Positions 9,860 through 18,538 of a stretch of DNA of 64,000 nt are shown one piece after another (within the stretch, counting starts at the first letter, position 1; each line of letters opens with the position of its first letter). Under the pieces are notes generated by a model. That model did not search any database. It was not told the DNA's origin and saw only the letters and a program-made list of their open reading frames with translations. Source of the DNA: Prauserella marina. Lineage in GTDB: Bacteria; Actinomycetota; Actinomycetes; Mycobacteriales; Pseudonocardiaceae. The stretch covers positions 5,433,001 to 5,497,000 of the forward strand of contig NZ_CP016353.1 in the NCBI RefSeq assembly GCF_002240355.1, in the 5' to 3' direction. A program made the translations under genes and the position numbers.

Positions 9860-10255
9860 ATGTCGGCAACGCACACCCGTGTTCCTTCCCTGGTGGAGCA
9901 TCAATTACCGCAGCCGGTCCCACAGGCGGAGTTGGCGGCGTGCCCGGTCAACGAGGTGTTTCGCAGGGTGGGCGACAAGTGGAGCATGCTGGTCGTGATC
10001 CTGCTCGGAAAGCGGAGCTACCGGTACAACGAACTGCACCGCGCCGTCGAGGGCATCAGCCAGCGCATGCTCACTCGTACCCTGCGCGGCCTCGAAACCG
10101 ACGGCCTGGTGTCGAGGACGGTGCACCCCACCGTTCCACCGAGCGTCGAATACGACCTGACCCCACTGGGCCGCTCCCTGCTCGAACCGCTGTCGGCGCT
10201 GGCGGACTGGGCCGTGAAACACGAGCCGCACCTTGCCGCCGCGCGGGAGAGCTAG
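9860..10255 (+). CDS. HxlR family winged-helix regulator
   Basis: 131 residues. The HxlR core is clear: CPVNEVFRRVGDKWSMLVVILLGKRSYRYNELHRAVEGISQRMLTRTLRGLETDGLVSR, then a wing ending VEYDLTPLGRSLLEPL. The conserved Cys near the start of the domain is present (AACPVNE). ATG 9860 has GAAGG 9 bases upstream; the open frame to 9767 would extend into the SDR gene. The divergent SDR is the probable target. The gene ends just before a 21-bp repeat array. Confidence 0.88.
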   Translation: MSATHTRVPSLVEHQLPQPVPQAELAACPVNEVFRRVGDKWSMLVVILLGKRSYRYNELHRAVEGISQRMLTRTLRGLETDGLVSRTVHPTVPPSVEYDLTPLGRSLLEPLSALADWAVKHEPHLAAARES

Positions 10256-10271
10256 ACCGGCCGCACACCGC

Positions 10272-10428
10272 GAGTCCCCCGTCCAGGACGCCGAGATCCG
10301 CACTCAGGTGATCGAGATGCCCATCCGGGACACCGAGATCCGCATCCGGGCGGATCTCGTGAACGTGAACGCGGAAGTCACGCGCACGAATGCGGAACTC
10401 GACAGCCTGAGTGCAGAACTCGGCGCCC
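10272..10428. repeat. 21-bp repeat array A, with an inverted centre
   Basis: Four plus-oriented units (10272-10355) follow the HxlR stop: a capping unit starting GAGTCCCCCG, then units starting GAGATCCGCACTCAGG, GAGATGCCC and GAGATCCGCATCCGG. From about 10350 the orientation reverses and continues in the same 21-bp phase to about 10420. At the junction GAGATCCGC-ATCCGG-GCGGATCTC (10335-10358) forms a perfect 9-bp hairpin. The array fills the space between two convergent genes and may also serve as a terminator. Confidence 0.85.
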
Positions 10429-11307
10429 TCACCTCGCCGACAGTGTCCTGATGGCTTGCAGCGTGCGCCAGCCACGCCATTCCAGCTCGGCCATCGGTCC
10501 CGGCGGTGCCCAGCTCAACGGCCAGCCGCCGTCGTCCTGCTGCTCGGCTTCCAGTTCGGCGAGGTGAGCCTCGATCGCGTCGGAAGGAAACAAGGCGCGC
10601 AGCGGGCCTGGCGCCGGCGCGACCTCCAGTGGCGTCACGCCGTACCCCTCGCCGGGATAAAGGTGGAACAGCGACCAGTCCGCGACCGTGTCGGCGAACG
10701 CGGTGAGTTGCTGCCGCGCCCACGGCGAGGACGACTCCGACAGGAAGCACAGCACGTTGAGAGCGGTGTGGCCGTCGAGCTTTCCGTCCAACGTCTCGAT
10801 TTTCTCGCGGCAGAACGAGTCAGCCTCGTCGAGCCACGGGTCGTCGACCCCTGCCTTGCGCAGGCGGGCGACGATGCCTGCCGTGGGGTTGAGCGAAGGC
10901 GGGAAGCGGCCGTCTCCCCAATGCGCCGCATGCGGATGCGCGGCCAGGCTCGGCAACACGATGGGAAGCCCGCCGTCCACGCTGACCGAACGCAGGTAGG
11001 GCACGAGCCCGCTCGCGAACTCCGTGACCTTGGCCGCTGCCCGTGATTCCGTCGAGGGAGCGTCGAGGATCCATTCCACGACACCGAGTGCGAAATCGAC
11101 GGCGACCGGCTGACTGCCGGGATCGCGCACATCGGGTTCGAGCGCGTACCCGAGGCCGCCGTCCGCGTTGCGGTACCCCGACAAGGTGGACAGAACGGCG
11201 TCAACAGCACCGCCCACCCCGTCGAACCAGAGTTCGGCGAGCCTGCGTTCCAGCGGTCGCGCGTGGGTGCCGAGGAATTCTCGGGCCCCTGCGAAGTCGT
11301 AACTCAT
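10429..11307 (-). CDS. Alpha-toroid (prenyltransferase/terpene-cyclase-like repeat) protein
   Basis: 292 residues made of alpha-alpha repeats with Gly-Gly turns: YRNADGGLGYALEPD, SVDGGLPIVLPS, LNPTAGIVARL, GHTALNVLCFL and QQDDGGWPLSW. The last is a QW-like motif. This pattern belongs to the squalene-cyclase/prenyltransferase six-hairpin fold, and such stand-alone actinobacterial proteins have no firm function. No DxDD or metal-ligand set was recognised, so catalysis is doubtful. ATG 11307 is chosen because coding similarity starts at SYDFAGAREFL. Confidence 0.65.
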   Translation of the reverse strand: MSYDFAGAREFLGTHARPLERRLAELWFDGVGGAVDAVLSTLSGYRNADGGLGYALEPDVRDPGSQPVAVDFALGVVEWILDAPSTESRAAAKVTEFASGLVPYLRSVSVDGGLPIVLPSLAAHPHAAHWGDGRFPPSLNPTAGIVARLRKAGVDDPWLDEADSFCREKIETLDGKLDGHTALNVLCFLSESSSPWARQQLTAFADTVADWSLFHLYPGEGYGVTPLEVAPAPGPLRALFPSDAIEAHLAELEAEQQDDGGWPLSWAPPGPMAELEWRGWRTLQAIRTLSAR

Positions 11308-11448
11308 GACCGCCATCCTGCTACGGCACCGGCCCGGTTTCTTGAACGAAACGGTCATCCCTTCGCGGCCGCGGATGACGGCGTTTGGAGTACTCCGGCC
11401 ACGGGAACCACCTTCACGACGAGGCCGACAACCTGGAGTGATGACCAG

Positions 11449-11784
11449 ATGCCACAACAAGCGTGGAACGCGAAGCAGGAACGGCAGTACCAGCACATCA
11501 AGAAGCAGACGAGGCAGCGCGGTTCGAGCACGAAGCGGGCGGAGGAGATCGCGGCCCGCACGGTGAACAAGGAAAGGGCCCGCTCCGGCGAAGCCAAGCA
11601 GGCGAGCAAGACCTCGACCAACGACATTTCGGCTCAGCGGAGGGGCGGCCTTCGCTCGGGCAACAGGCAGGGGCCGGGAGGCCGCACGAAGCAGCAGCTT
11701 TACGAGGATGCTCGCCGAAAGGGCATCGCGGGTCGCTCGAAGATGACGAAGCAGCAGCTCGAGAAGGCCGTCGGCGGCAGGTAG
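11449..11784 (+). CDS. Rho-N/SAP-like small basic protein (plasmid-stabilisation-like)
   Basis: 111 residues, strongly basic. The N-terminal half is a Gln/Lys/Arg-rich helix; the C-terminus TKQQLYEDARRKGIAGRSKMTKQQLEKAV has the helix-turn-helix spacing of Rho termination factor N-terminal/SAP domains, in the form found in ChaB- or plasmid-stabilisation-like proteins of actinobacteria. It probably binds nucleic acid. ATG 11449 follows TGGAGTGATGACCAG. A perfect 18-bp hairpin starts 30 bases after the stop. Confidence 0.6.
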   Translation: MPQQAWNAKQERQYQHIKKQTRQRGSSTKRAEEIAARTVNKERARSGEAKQASKTSTNDISAQRRGGLRSGNRQGPGGRTKQQLYEDARRKGIAGRSKMTKQQLEKAVGGR

Positions 11785-11814
11785 CCGACTGGCTGTCCCA
11801 TTACCGTCAGTGAA

Positions 11815-11855
11815 AAGCGTGAGGGCCGGGCCACGTCGGCCCGGCCCTCACGCTT
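11815..11855. terminator. Perfect 18-bp bidirectional terminator hairpin
   Basis: AAGCGTGAGGGCCGGGCC (11815-11832), loop ACGTC, then its exact complement to 11855. It separates the convergent Rho-N-like gene and CsbD gene, and its second arm ends 2 bases from the CsbD stop codon. Confidence 0.85.
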
Positions 11856-11857
11856 GG

Positions 11858-12049
11858 TCACTTGTCGCGATGGGTGGCGTTCTTCACCGCGTCACCGACT
11901 TTGCTCGCGGCGTCCTTGACGGCATCCTTCGCCTTCGCCACTCCATGCTGCGTTTCGCCCTCGTTCTGCAGGTCTTTGTCGCCTGTCACCTTTCCGGCGG
12001 CTTCCTTGGCCTTACCCGCAGCCTGGTCGATCTTGTCTTCTCCAGCCAT
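11858..12049 (-). CDS. CsbD family stress protein
   Basis: 63 residues: MAGEDKIDQAAGKAKEAAGK and VTGDKDLQNEGETQHGVAKA are the standard CsbD motifs (natively flexible, Ala/Lys-rich helices). CsbD proteins are general stress proteins under sigma-B control in Bacillus; the biochemical role is not known. ATG 12049 has AAAGGAG upstream. A sigma-B/F-like promoter lies 37-61 bases upstream of the start, in agreement with stress control. Confidence 0.9.
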   Translation of the reverse strand: MAGEDKIDQAAGKAKEAAGKVTGDKDLQNEGETQHGVAKAKDAVKDAASKVGDAVKNATHRDK

Positions 12050-12085
12050 GGTCGGCGCTCCTTTCGAGTGCTTGCGATACTGCGA

Positions 12086-12110
12086 GTACCCGTGGAGCCC
12101 AGCGCTACAC
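12086..12110 (-). promoter_or_regulatory. Candidate sigma-B/F-type promoter of the CsbD gene
   Basis: On the minus strand GTGT (12107-12110), 15 bases, then GGGTAC (12086-12091). This fits the GNNT-N14-16-GGGTAC/T form described for actinobacterial sigma-B/F promoters. The predicted start site leaves a leader of roughly 30 bases. Confidence 0.45.
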
Positions 12111-12197
12111 GTCGGTAATCGGACGATGAGGCATTCCCCACACGAGCTAACCCGGTCGTCTCGAAGCGCCCATTTCGATCCATTGTGGATCACCAGG

Positions 12198-12626
12198 TCA
12201 GGAGACCGGGATGCCGGCCATCGCGTCGACGGCGGCGGCGAAGACGGCTCGTTCGCTCGCGCCGAGCAGGTCAGCGCGCCTGCCGAGTTCAGCGACGACC
12301 TCGGAGTGAGTACGCGTCGCCAGCGCACTGCCCCGCTCGGTCAGCGCGACCTGACACGCCCTCCTGTCAGAGGAATCGCGCACGCGCTCGACAAGCCCCC
12401 TTCGCTCGACCCTGTCGATGAACCCGCTGAGACTCGACTTCTCCAAGTTCAGCACCCTGCCCAGCGCCGCCATGCCTTCGGAGCCTTCGCTGAGCACGCA
12501 GAGCAGCCGGATCTGCTGAGGCGTGAGGTCGTGGCGCCTCGCCACCTCGCCGAACACGTTCTGGACCAGTTGTGAGAGCCGCACAAGCGCGTCCGCGAAC
12601 ATGGCGTCCTCGACCGTTCCGCTCAT
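12198..12626 (-). CDS. MarR family transcriptional regulator
   Basis: 142 residues. A winged-helix core reads RRHDLTPQQIRLLCVLSEGSEGMAALGRVLNLEKSSLSGFIDRVERRGLVERVRDSSDRRACQVALTERG, with the DxRxxxVxLT wing typical of MarR. ATG 12626 has GGAGG 7 bases upstream. It is divergent from an M14 carboxypeptidase gene 216 bases away and upstream of CsbD on the same strand; which gene it controls is not evident. Confidence 0.88.
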   Translation of the reverse strand: MSGTVEDAMFADALVRLSQLVQNVFGEVARRHDLTPQQIRLLCVLSEGSEGMAALGRVLNLEKSSLSGFIDRVERRGLVERVRDSSDRRACQVALTERGSALATRTHSEVVAELGRRADLLGASERAVFAAAVDAMAGIPVS

Positions 12627-12842
12627 TGTCGCCTCCAGCCACATCCAGCCGCCTGCACTGTCGAGCCTAGTTCACCCGCAACCCGCCCTCCTCGCCGTGA
12701 CCAACGGTGTGGGCATGGAGCCGGAGGAACCGAACCCTCTGGCAGACAGGTGAACTGCTGTCATCCTCTGGTCTGGCATGTGGCCAACGAAGCAGACTGC
12801 TGCGAACAAGACAGCTCAACACGGAGCAGAGGAGAGTCACCA

Positions 12843-14231
12843 GTGCTTCCCGAGTGGCTGGTCAAGGAGATCGACGAGGTACCAGGCTTCCGCGCGTTCG
12901 CGGGAGTCGACGAACTGCATCAGCAGCTCAGCACGCTGGCTAGCGAGTATCCGGAAGTGGCCGTCCTGCGCAGAGTCGGCACGTCGAGAGACGGCGAGCC
13001 GTTGCTGTGTCTTTCGATCACGGACCCGGCGACAACACCTGCTCGCCCGGAAGCGCTCGTTTTCGGGCTGCCCCACCCGAACGAACCCATCGGCGGGCTG
13101 ACCGCCATCCACCTCGCCCGCAGACTCTGTGTCGACCCGAGCCTGAGGGAAAGACTGGGACACACCTGGCACATCATCGCCTGCATCGACCCCGACGGCT
13201 TGCGGCTCAACGAAGGCTGGCTCGGCGGACCGTTCACGCGCGAGCACTACGCGCGCCATTTCTACCGGCCGGCGGGCGTCGACCAGATCGAGTGGACGTT
13301 CCCGCTCGACTACAAGGACGCCTATTTCGACGAGGCCCTTCCCGAGACACAAGCCATCATGCGGCTCATCGATCAACACCGGCCGAGCCTGGTGTGCTCG
13401 CTGCACAACGGTGAGCTGGGCGGGGTCTACTACTACCTCAGCAGACCGGAACCACCGCTGCACGACATCCTTCAGGAGGTGCCCGGCTATCTGGGGCTGC
13501 CACTCGATCGCGGCGAACCGGAGGCGCCGTACATGGTGCGGCTCGCCGACGGCATCTTCCTCAGTTCCTCCATGCGCCGCGCCTATGACTACCGCATCGG
13601 GCTCGGCGAATCGTGGGCAGGCGACTCCGGCGACAACACCGCGTCCTACGCCGCGCGCTACGGTTCACTGACGCTGGTGAGTGAGCTGCCGTACTGGACG
13701 GCGCCCGTCGCAGGCGACGACACGCCTTCCGGCACCAGCTACGCGAGCGCGCTCGCAGAGCAATCGGTGCTGCTCGACGATCTTTCCGAACTGCTCAACC
13801 AGACGCTGGGCAAGGTGGAGAACCAGCTCGCCGCGGCACAGTCGCCCTACTGGAGGGCGACCAGGTTCTTCGCCGCGTTCCTCGCCTCGGCGACAAGCAC
13901 GGCGAAACAACGCAGCCAGCTGCCGGAGTCCGAGCGCAAGGCGACCATCGCCGAGCTCGCGTCACTGACGAGCGACGTGCAGAGCTATCGTTTGCGCTAC
14001 GGGGGGATTCTGCTTCGCGCGCTCGACGGTGAACTGGCCGTCGGCAATACGCGTGCCCCGATCAGAGCAGCGCGAGCCACGGTCGCCACCCGGTACGAGG
14101 GCTGGTTGGCCGAGGACGCCGCCGACGAGGACTACGAGGTCATCCCCATCAGGTTGCTCGTGGCGACGCAGTACGCGGCGACGATCGCCGCCGCGGAACA
14201 TCTGGTGTCATCCGGCACGTCGCGGAGCTGA
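12843..14231 (+). CDS. M14 family zinc carboxypeptidase
   Basis: 462 residues. Zinc ligands are visible as HPNE in FGLPHPNEPIGG (His-x2-Glu) and the distal His in VCSLHNGE; the catalytic Glu is in LVSELPYW. A helical C-terminal region of about 130 residues follows the catalytic domain. No signal peptide is seen, so it is probably cytoplasmic and may trim peptides or cell-wall peptides inside the cell. GTG 12843 (VLPEWLVKEI) follows AGGAGAG; the open frame upstream lacks family character. An upstream MarR gene is divergent. Confidence 0.85.
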   Translation: MLPEWLVKEIDEVPGFRAFAGVDELHQQLSTLASEYPEVAVLRRVGTSRDGEPLLCLSITDPATTPARPEALVFGLPHPNEPIGGLTAIHLARRLCVDPSLRERLGHTWHIIACIDPDGLRLNEGWLGGPFTREHYARHFYRPAGVDQIEWTFPLDYKDAYFDEALPETQAIMRLIDQHRPSLVCSLHNGELGGVYYYLSRPEPPLHDILQEVPGYLGLPLDRGEPEAPYMVRLADGIFLSSSMRRAYDYRIGLGESWAGDSGDNTASYAARYGSLTLVSELPYWTAPVAGDDTPSGTSYASALAEQSVLLDDLSELLNQTLGKVENQLAAAQSPYWRATRFFAAFLASATSTAKQRSQLPESERKATIAELASLTSDVQSYRLRYGGILLRALDGELAVGNTRAPIRAARATVATRYEGWLAEDAADEDYEVIPIRLLVATQYAATIAAAEHLVSSGTSRS

Positions 14232-14241
14232 ACGCGATCGC

Positions 14242-14829
14242 TCAGCCCGCGGGGTCGAGCCAGCTTTGCAACAGCGGTGCCGTCCTCGCGATAAGGCTCT
14301 CCCTCGGTTCGGCGCCGAGCGCGCCGATCCGCAATACGAGCCTTGTCGCTCCGAGACCGATGAGCTGGGCGCACACCAGTTCGGCACGCAGTCGTGCTTC
14401 CGGGCCCTCAAGGCGATCGGCGAGCTTGGCGACGAACTGCCGTTCGAAGTTCTCCCTGAACGTGGCTCCCGCGGGCCGGGACGAGGTGAAAAGCGCACGC
14501 AGCAAGGGGTCGGCCTGCGTGCGCTCGTGATAGTCGAGCAGGGTCCGCACAAGATGATCACCGAGCCTCGGCAGCGGGCAGTCGAGCAGCACCGCGGCCT
14601 CGGCCTCGAAACTGGAAGCCTCGGCGAAGAGGTTTTCCTTGCTGCCGAAGTACTTCATCACCAGCGCGGCGCTCACCTCGGCGTCGGCCGCGACGTCACG
14701 CACCTTGACGTCCGCGTAGCCGTGCAGCGAGAACCGGCGGCGCGCGGCCTTGAGCACCACATCGCGGGTCAGCGGCGCCTCGCGCCTCTGCTCGTCACCG
14801 ACCTCGCTGACCGGCTGTGGGGAAGACAT
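14242..14829 (-). CDS. TetR family regulator, probable repressor of the MFS exporter
   Basis: 195 residues; helix-turn-helix VLKAARRRFSLHGYADVKVRDVAADAEVSAALVMKYFGSKENLFAEA, then a TetR_C-like helical domain. ATG 14829 lies 10 bases after the stop of the MFS transporter on the same strand, so the two form an operon. A large palindrome upstream of the transporter is the likely binding site, giving a drug-sensing repressor/exporter pair. Confidence 0.9.
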   Translation of the reverse strand: MSSPQPVSEVGDEQRREAPLTRDVVLKAARRRFSLHGYADVKVRDVAADAEVSAALVMKYFGSKENLFAEASSFEAEAAVLLDCPLPRLGDHLVRTLLDYHERTQADPLLRALFTSSRPAGATFRENFERQFVAKLADRLEGPEARLRAELVCAQLIGLGATRLVLRIGALGAEPRESLIARTAPLLQSWLDPAG

Positions 14830-14839
14830 GGCGACAAGG

Positions 14840-16282
14840 CTAACGGCGGCTGCCCGCGACCGGATCGACCTGTGACGTTCTGCCCTGAGAGGGGATGAAC
14901 AACGCGACGACACCTGCGAGAATCGCCGCCCCTCCGGCGATGAGGAACACCACGGTGTACCCCTCGGCCGAGGGGAACGGCGCCCCGCCCACCTCGGTGA
15001 TCATCCCCGCCGTCACGGCGGCGACGATCGCGCTGCACGTCGAGGTGCCGATGGAGCGGGCGAGCGCGTTGAGGCTATTGGCCGCTGCCGTCTCCGTCAC
15101 CGGAACCGCGCGCATGATCAGCGCGGGAACCGCACCGTAGGCGAGCGCGGCACCGATCGCGGTGACCGTGACCGCGGCGATGGCCGCGGCGAGCGGGGTG
15201 TGCAGCACCGAGCGCGTCAGGTTGCCGACGGCAAGGATCGCGACCCCGACCACCACGGTCACCCGGGGACCGCGCATTCTGGAAAGCACGGCCGACAACG
15301 GCGAGAAGGCGACCATGGCCCCGCCGACCGGCAGCAGCGCGATACCGCTGAGCATCAGCGAAAGCCCGAAGCCGTACCCCGTTCCCTCTGGTGCCTGGAA
15401 CATCTGGGCACTGACCATGAACGAGGCGAACATGGCCACACCGATGAGCACGGAGGCGATGTTCGTCAGCAGCACGGCAGGTCTGGCCGAGATCCGCAGG
15501 TTCACCAGTGGCGCCGAGGGGACCCGCAGCTCGTAGTAACCCCACGCGAGGAACAGCACGGCCGAAGCCGCGAGAAGCCCGAGCACGAGCGGGCTCGACC
15601 AGCCCCACAGCGATCCGCGCGAAACCGGAAGCAGCAGGCAGATGAGCGCCGCGGAGAGGCCGAGCGCGCCGGTGAGGTCGAAGCGTCCTCCCGTCCGCAG
15701 CGGGGACTCGGGGACGAGAAACCGGATGAGGATCATCTGGATGACGCCGTAGCAAGCCGAGCCGGCGAACAACCAGTGCCAGTCGGCGTGTTCGGCGACG
15801 AGCCCGGTGAGCGGCAGTCCGACCGCCCCTCCCGCGCCGAGCGTCGAGCTCATCAACGCGATGCCGCCGCCGACGCGTCCTGGCGGCAGCTCGTCCCTCA
15901 TGATGCTGATGCCAAGCGGGATGACCCCGATCGCGACTCCCTGTAGTGCCCTTGCCACGAGCACGACGAGGAATTCGCTGCTCAGCGCGCCCAGCAGACT
16001 GCCGACCGACATCGTGCCGAGCGCGACGAGCAACATCCTGCGCTTGCCGTACATGTCGCCGAGCCTGCCGAGCACCGGTGCGCAGATGGCACCGGCGACG
16101 AGCGTGGCCGTGATGAGCCAGGCCGCGTTGGCCGGAGTCGTGTTCAGCAGCCGCGGAAATTCGGGCAACAGCGGAACGGCAAGCGTTTGCATCAACGAAA
16201 CCGCGATACCCGAGGAGGCCAGCAAGCCGACGACGACTTTCGGTCGACGTGTGGACGTCGCGGGGGGCAACGTGGCGATCAC
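14840..16282 (-). CDS. MFS transporter, DHA2 (EmrB/QacA-like) exporter
   Basis: 480 residues with about 14 membrane segments. Signature pieces are GRLGDMYGKRRMLLVALGTMSVGSLLGAL (motif A) and ARALQGVAIGVIPLGISIMRDELPP (motif C region). Family members pump hydrophobic or cationic drugs out using the proton gradient. ATG 16282 opens the frame shortly before the first membrane span. The TetR gene follows 10 bases downstream and the palindromic operator lies 19-44 bases upstream of the start. Confidence 0.92.
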   Translation of the reverse strand: MIATLPPATSTRRPKVVVGLLASSGIAVSLMQTLAVPLLPEFPRLLNTTPANAAWLITATLVAGAICAPVLGRLGDMYGKRRMLLVALGTMSVGSLLGALSSEFLVVLVARALQGVAIGVIPLGISIMRDELPPGRVGGGIALMSSTLGAGGAVGLPLTGLVAEHADWHWLFAGSACYGVIQMILIRFLVPESPLRTGGRFDLTGALGLSAALICLLLPVSRGSLWGWSSPLVLGLLAASAVLFLAWGYYELRVPSAPLVNLRISARPAVLLTNIASVLIGVAMFASFMVSAQMFQAPEGTGYGFGLSLMLSGIALLPVGGAMVAFSPLSAVLSRMRGPRVTVVVGVAILAVGNLTRSVLHTPLAAAIAAVTVTAIGAALAYGAVPALIMRAVPVTETAAANSLNALARSIGTSTCSAIVAAVTAGMITEVGGAPFPSAEGYTVVFLIAGGAAILAGVVALFIPSQGRTSQVDPVAGSRR

Positions 16283-16300
16283 AGGTCAAGCTCCCAGTTT

Positions 16301-16326
16301 CTCTGGTGAACTTCTGTTCACCAGAG
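16301..16326. promoter_or_regulatory. TetR operator of the MFS/TetR operon
   Basis: CTCTGGTGAAC (16301-16311), TTCT, GTTCACCAGAG (16316-16326): a perfect 11-bp inverted repeat just upstream of the MFS start. A further half-site TGTTCACC lies at 16341-16348. This is the size and place of a TetR-family operator. Confidence 0.75.
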
Positions 16327-16534
16327 GTCGAGTAAACCCCTGTTCACCCCGAAGAGCAATCCACCGTCCAGTCCATCCGCCTATGATCCCGGTCTCAACG
16401 CCGGACCGAGGCCGCGACGAACTTCTGTCCACATCGGACATCAGTGGAGTAACGCGCCATCCGAACCTGGGCGATCACACCGGCGAACTGCCATGCTGAA
16501 CGGCACCGTTGCGCTCCAGCGAACAGGAGTCGAG

Positions 16535-18460
16535 ATGACGATCGCCGAGCACAGAACCGACACCACTCACCCACTCGACCCCATGACCACGGCAGAGGTC
16601 GACGCCGTTCGAGAAGTCCTGACCAGGGATGGCCTTCTCGGCGAACACGTCCGCTTCGCCTACCTCGGGTTGCGAGAACCCGGCAAGAGGGCCGTCGAAA
16701 CGTTCACCGGCAGAGCCGACCTCGACCGCCGGTTCCTGGCGATCCTGCTCGATCTCGGCACCGGAGCATCGCGCTCCGTCATCGTCTCGACGACCAGGAA
16801 CACCATTGACTCCACTGTGGACATAGATCCGGCGACCGAGGGGCAGCCACCGATCATCGACACCGAGTTCGAACTGATCGAGGACATCCTCAACGCCGAC
16901 GAGCGATGGACAGCAGCACTGGCCAAACGTGGCCTCGACCCGGCAACCGTGCGAGCCGTCCCGCTGTCGGCAGGCCACTACGACGAACCGGGCGAAAGCG
17001 GAAAACGCATCGTGCGGTCACTCGGCTTCCAGCAGTTCCACGAGAAGGACCTGCCGTGGGCACATCCCGTCGACGGTCTCGTTGCCTACGTCGACCTCAC
17101 CGGCCGCCGCGTCACCAGGATCATCGACCACCACGAGTACCCGGTTCCGCAGGAACAGGGCAACTTCGACGACCCCGCCTTCACCGGCCCTGCGAGAACA
17201 ACGCTGAAACCGATCGAGATCAGCCAGCCCGAGGGACCCAGCTTCACCGTAGAGGGCTCCGTGGTCCGGTGGGAGAACTGGCGACTGCGGCTCGGGTTCA
17301 ACGAACGCGAGGGACTGACGCTGCACCAGTTGTCCTTCCACGACCGCCCCCTGCTGTACCGGGCTTCGATCGCCGAAATGGTCGTCCCCTACGCCGATCC
17401 CTCACCGGTGCGGTTCTGGCAGAACTACTTCGACTGTGGCGAGTACATGTTCGCCCGCTACGCCAACTCGCTCGAACTCGGTTGTGACTGCCTCGGCGAG
17501 ATCCACTACCTCGACGCGACCGTCGCCGACGACCTCGGGCAACCTCGCACCATCCGCAACGCGATCTGCATGCACGAGGAAGACTACGGCGTGCTGTGGA
17601 AGCACACCGACCTGTTCTCGGGTACGCGGGAGACCAGGAGGCAGCGCAGGCTCGTCATCTCCTTCTTCACCACGATCGGCAACTACGACTACGGGTTCTA
17701 CTGGTACCTCTACCTCGACGGCACCATCCAACTGGAAACGAAGGCAACCGGCGTCACGTTCACCAGCGCCTACCCGGGCGCTGACGGTGCCGGTTTCGAT
17801 TACGCCACGGAGGTCGCTCCCGGCCTCGGCGCCCCGCTCCACCAGCACCTCTTCTGCGCACGACTTGACATGACCGTCGACGGCGACCGCAACGCCGTCG
17901 ACGAGGTGGAACCGGAGCGGGTACCGGTCGGTCCAGGCAATCCACACGGCAATGCCTTCCGGTCCCGGCGCATACGGCTGACGTCGGAATCGGTCGCGGG
18001 ACGGCTCGCCGACAATCGCGCGGGCAGGACCTGGCACATCCTCAACCCGGACAAGCACAACCGGTTCGGGCAACCGGTGAGTTACGTGCTGTCACCGGAG
18101 GGGCAGCCCCCGCTACTCGCCGACGAGTCGTCCTCCATTCACGCCAGAGCGACGTTCGCGACGAAGCACCTCTGGGTGACCAGGTACGCGGAGGAGGAGC
18201 GCTATCCGGCCGGCGACCTCGTCAACCAGAATCCCGGCGGCGCTGGACTGCCTGCCTGGATCGCCGCCGACAGGGACATCGACGGCGAGGACATCGTGCT
18301 GTGGCACTCGTTCGGGCTCACTCACGTTCCGCGCCCCGAGGACTGGCCGGTCATGCCGGTCGACAGGGCAGGGTTCACGCTGCGCCCGTTCGGCTTCTTC
18401 GACCGCAACCCCACCCTCGACGTCCCCTCGGGCGGCAACGGCGGGCACTGCGCGGACTGA
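16535..18460 (+). CDS. Copper-containing primary amine oxidase
   Basis: 641 residues. The TPQ-forming tyrosine is Tyr384 in TTIGNYDYGFYWYLYLDG (N-Y-D). The catalytic-base region reads NYFDCGEYMF. Copper ligands are in LHQHLFCARLDM (His-x-His) and in FGLTHVPRPEDWPVMP. All are in the usual order, so the enzyme should be active, oxidising primary amines to aldehyde, ammonia and hydrogen peroxide. ATG 16535 has AGGAG 6 bases upstream. No signal peptide is seen. It is a single gene; an amine such as phenethylamine or tyramine is possible but not shown. Confidence 0.93.
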   Translation: MTIAEHRTDTTHPLDPMTTAEVDAVREVLTRDGLLGEHVRFAYLGLREPGKRAVETFTGRADLDRRFLAILLDLGTGASRSVIVSTTRNTIDSTVDIDPATEGQPPIIDTEFELIEDILNADERWTAALAKRGLDPATVRAVPLSAGHYDEPGESGKRIVRSLGFQQFHEKDLPWAHPVDGLVAYVDLTGRRVTRIIDHHEYPVPQEQGNFDDPAFTGPARTTLKPIEISQPEGPSFTVEGSVVRWENWRLRLGFNEREGLTLHQLSFHDRPLLYRASIAEMVVPYADPSPVRFWQNYFDCGEYMFARYANSLELGCDCLGEIHYLDATVADDLGQPRTIRNAICMHEEDYGVLWKHTDLFSGTRETRRQRRLVISFFTTIGNYDYGFYWYLYLDGTIQLETKATGVTFTSAYPGADGAGFDYATEVAPGLGAPLHQHLFCARLDMTVDGDRNAVDEVEPERVPVGPGNPHGNAFRSRRIRLTSESVAGRLADNRAGRTWHILNPDKHNRFGQPVSYVLSPEGQPPLLADESSSIHARATFATKHLWVTRYAEEERYPAGDLVNQNPGGAGLPAWIAADRDIDGEDIVLWHSFGLTHVPRPEDWPVMPVDRAGFTLRPFGFFDRNPTLDVPSGGNGGHCAD

Positions 18461-18489
18461 ACGGCTCCCTCCGACGGGACGCGCACGGG

Positions 18490-18533
18490 CCTCCTCGCCT
18501 CCGTACTACATGTGTAGTATCGAGGCGAGGAGG
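18490..18533. promoter_or_regulatory. 44-base inverted repeat overlapping the glycosyltransferase ribosome site
   Basis: CCTCCTCGCCTC (18490-18501) pairs with GAGGCGAGGAGG (18522-18533). Inside, TACTACA-TG-TGTAGTA (18504-18519) is a second perfect palindrome; two bases mismatch between the two. The outer right arm contains the GAGGAGG ribosome site of the gene starting at 18539. The inner part resembles TACA/TGTA operators of BlaI/MecI-type repressors. Confidence 0.8.
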
Positions 18534-18538
18534 TTCCC

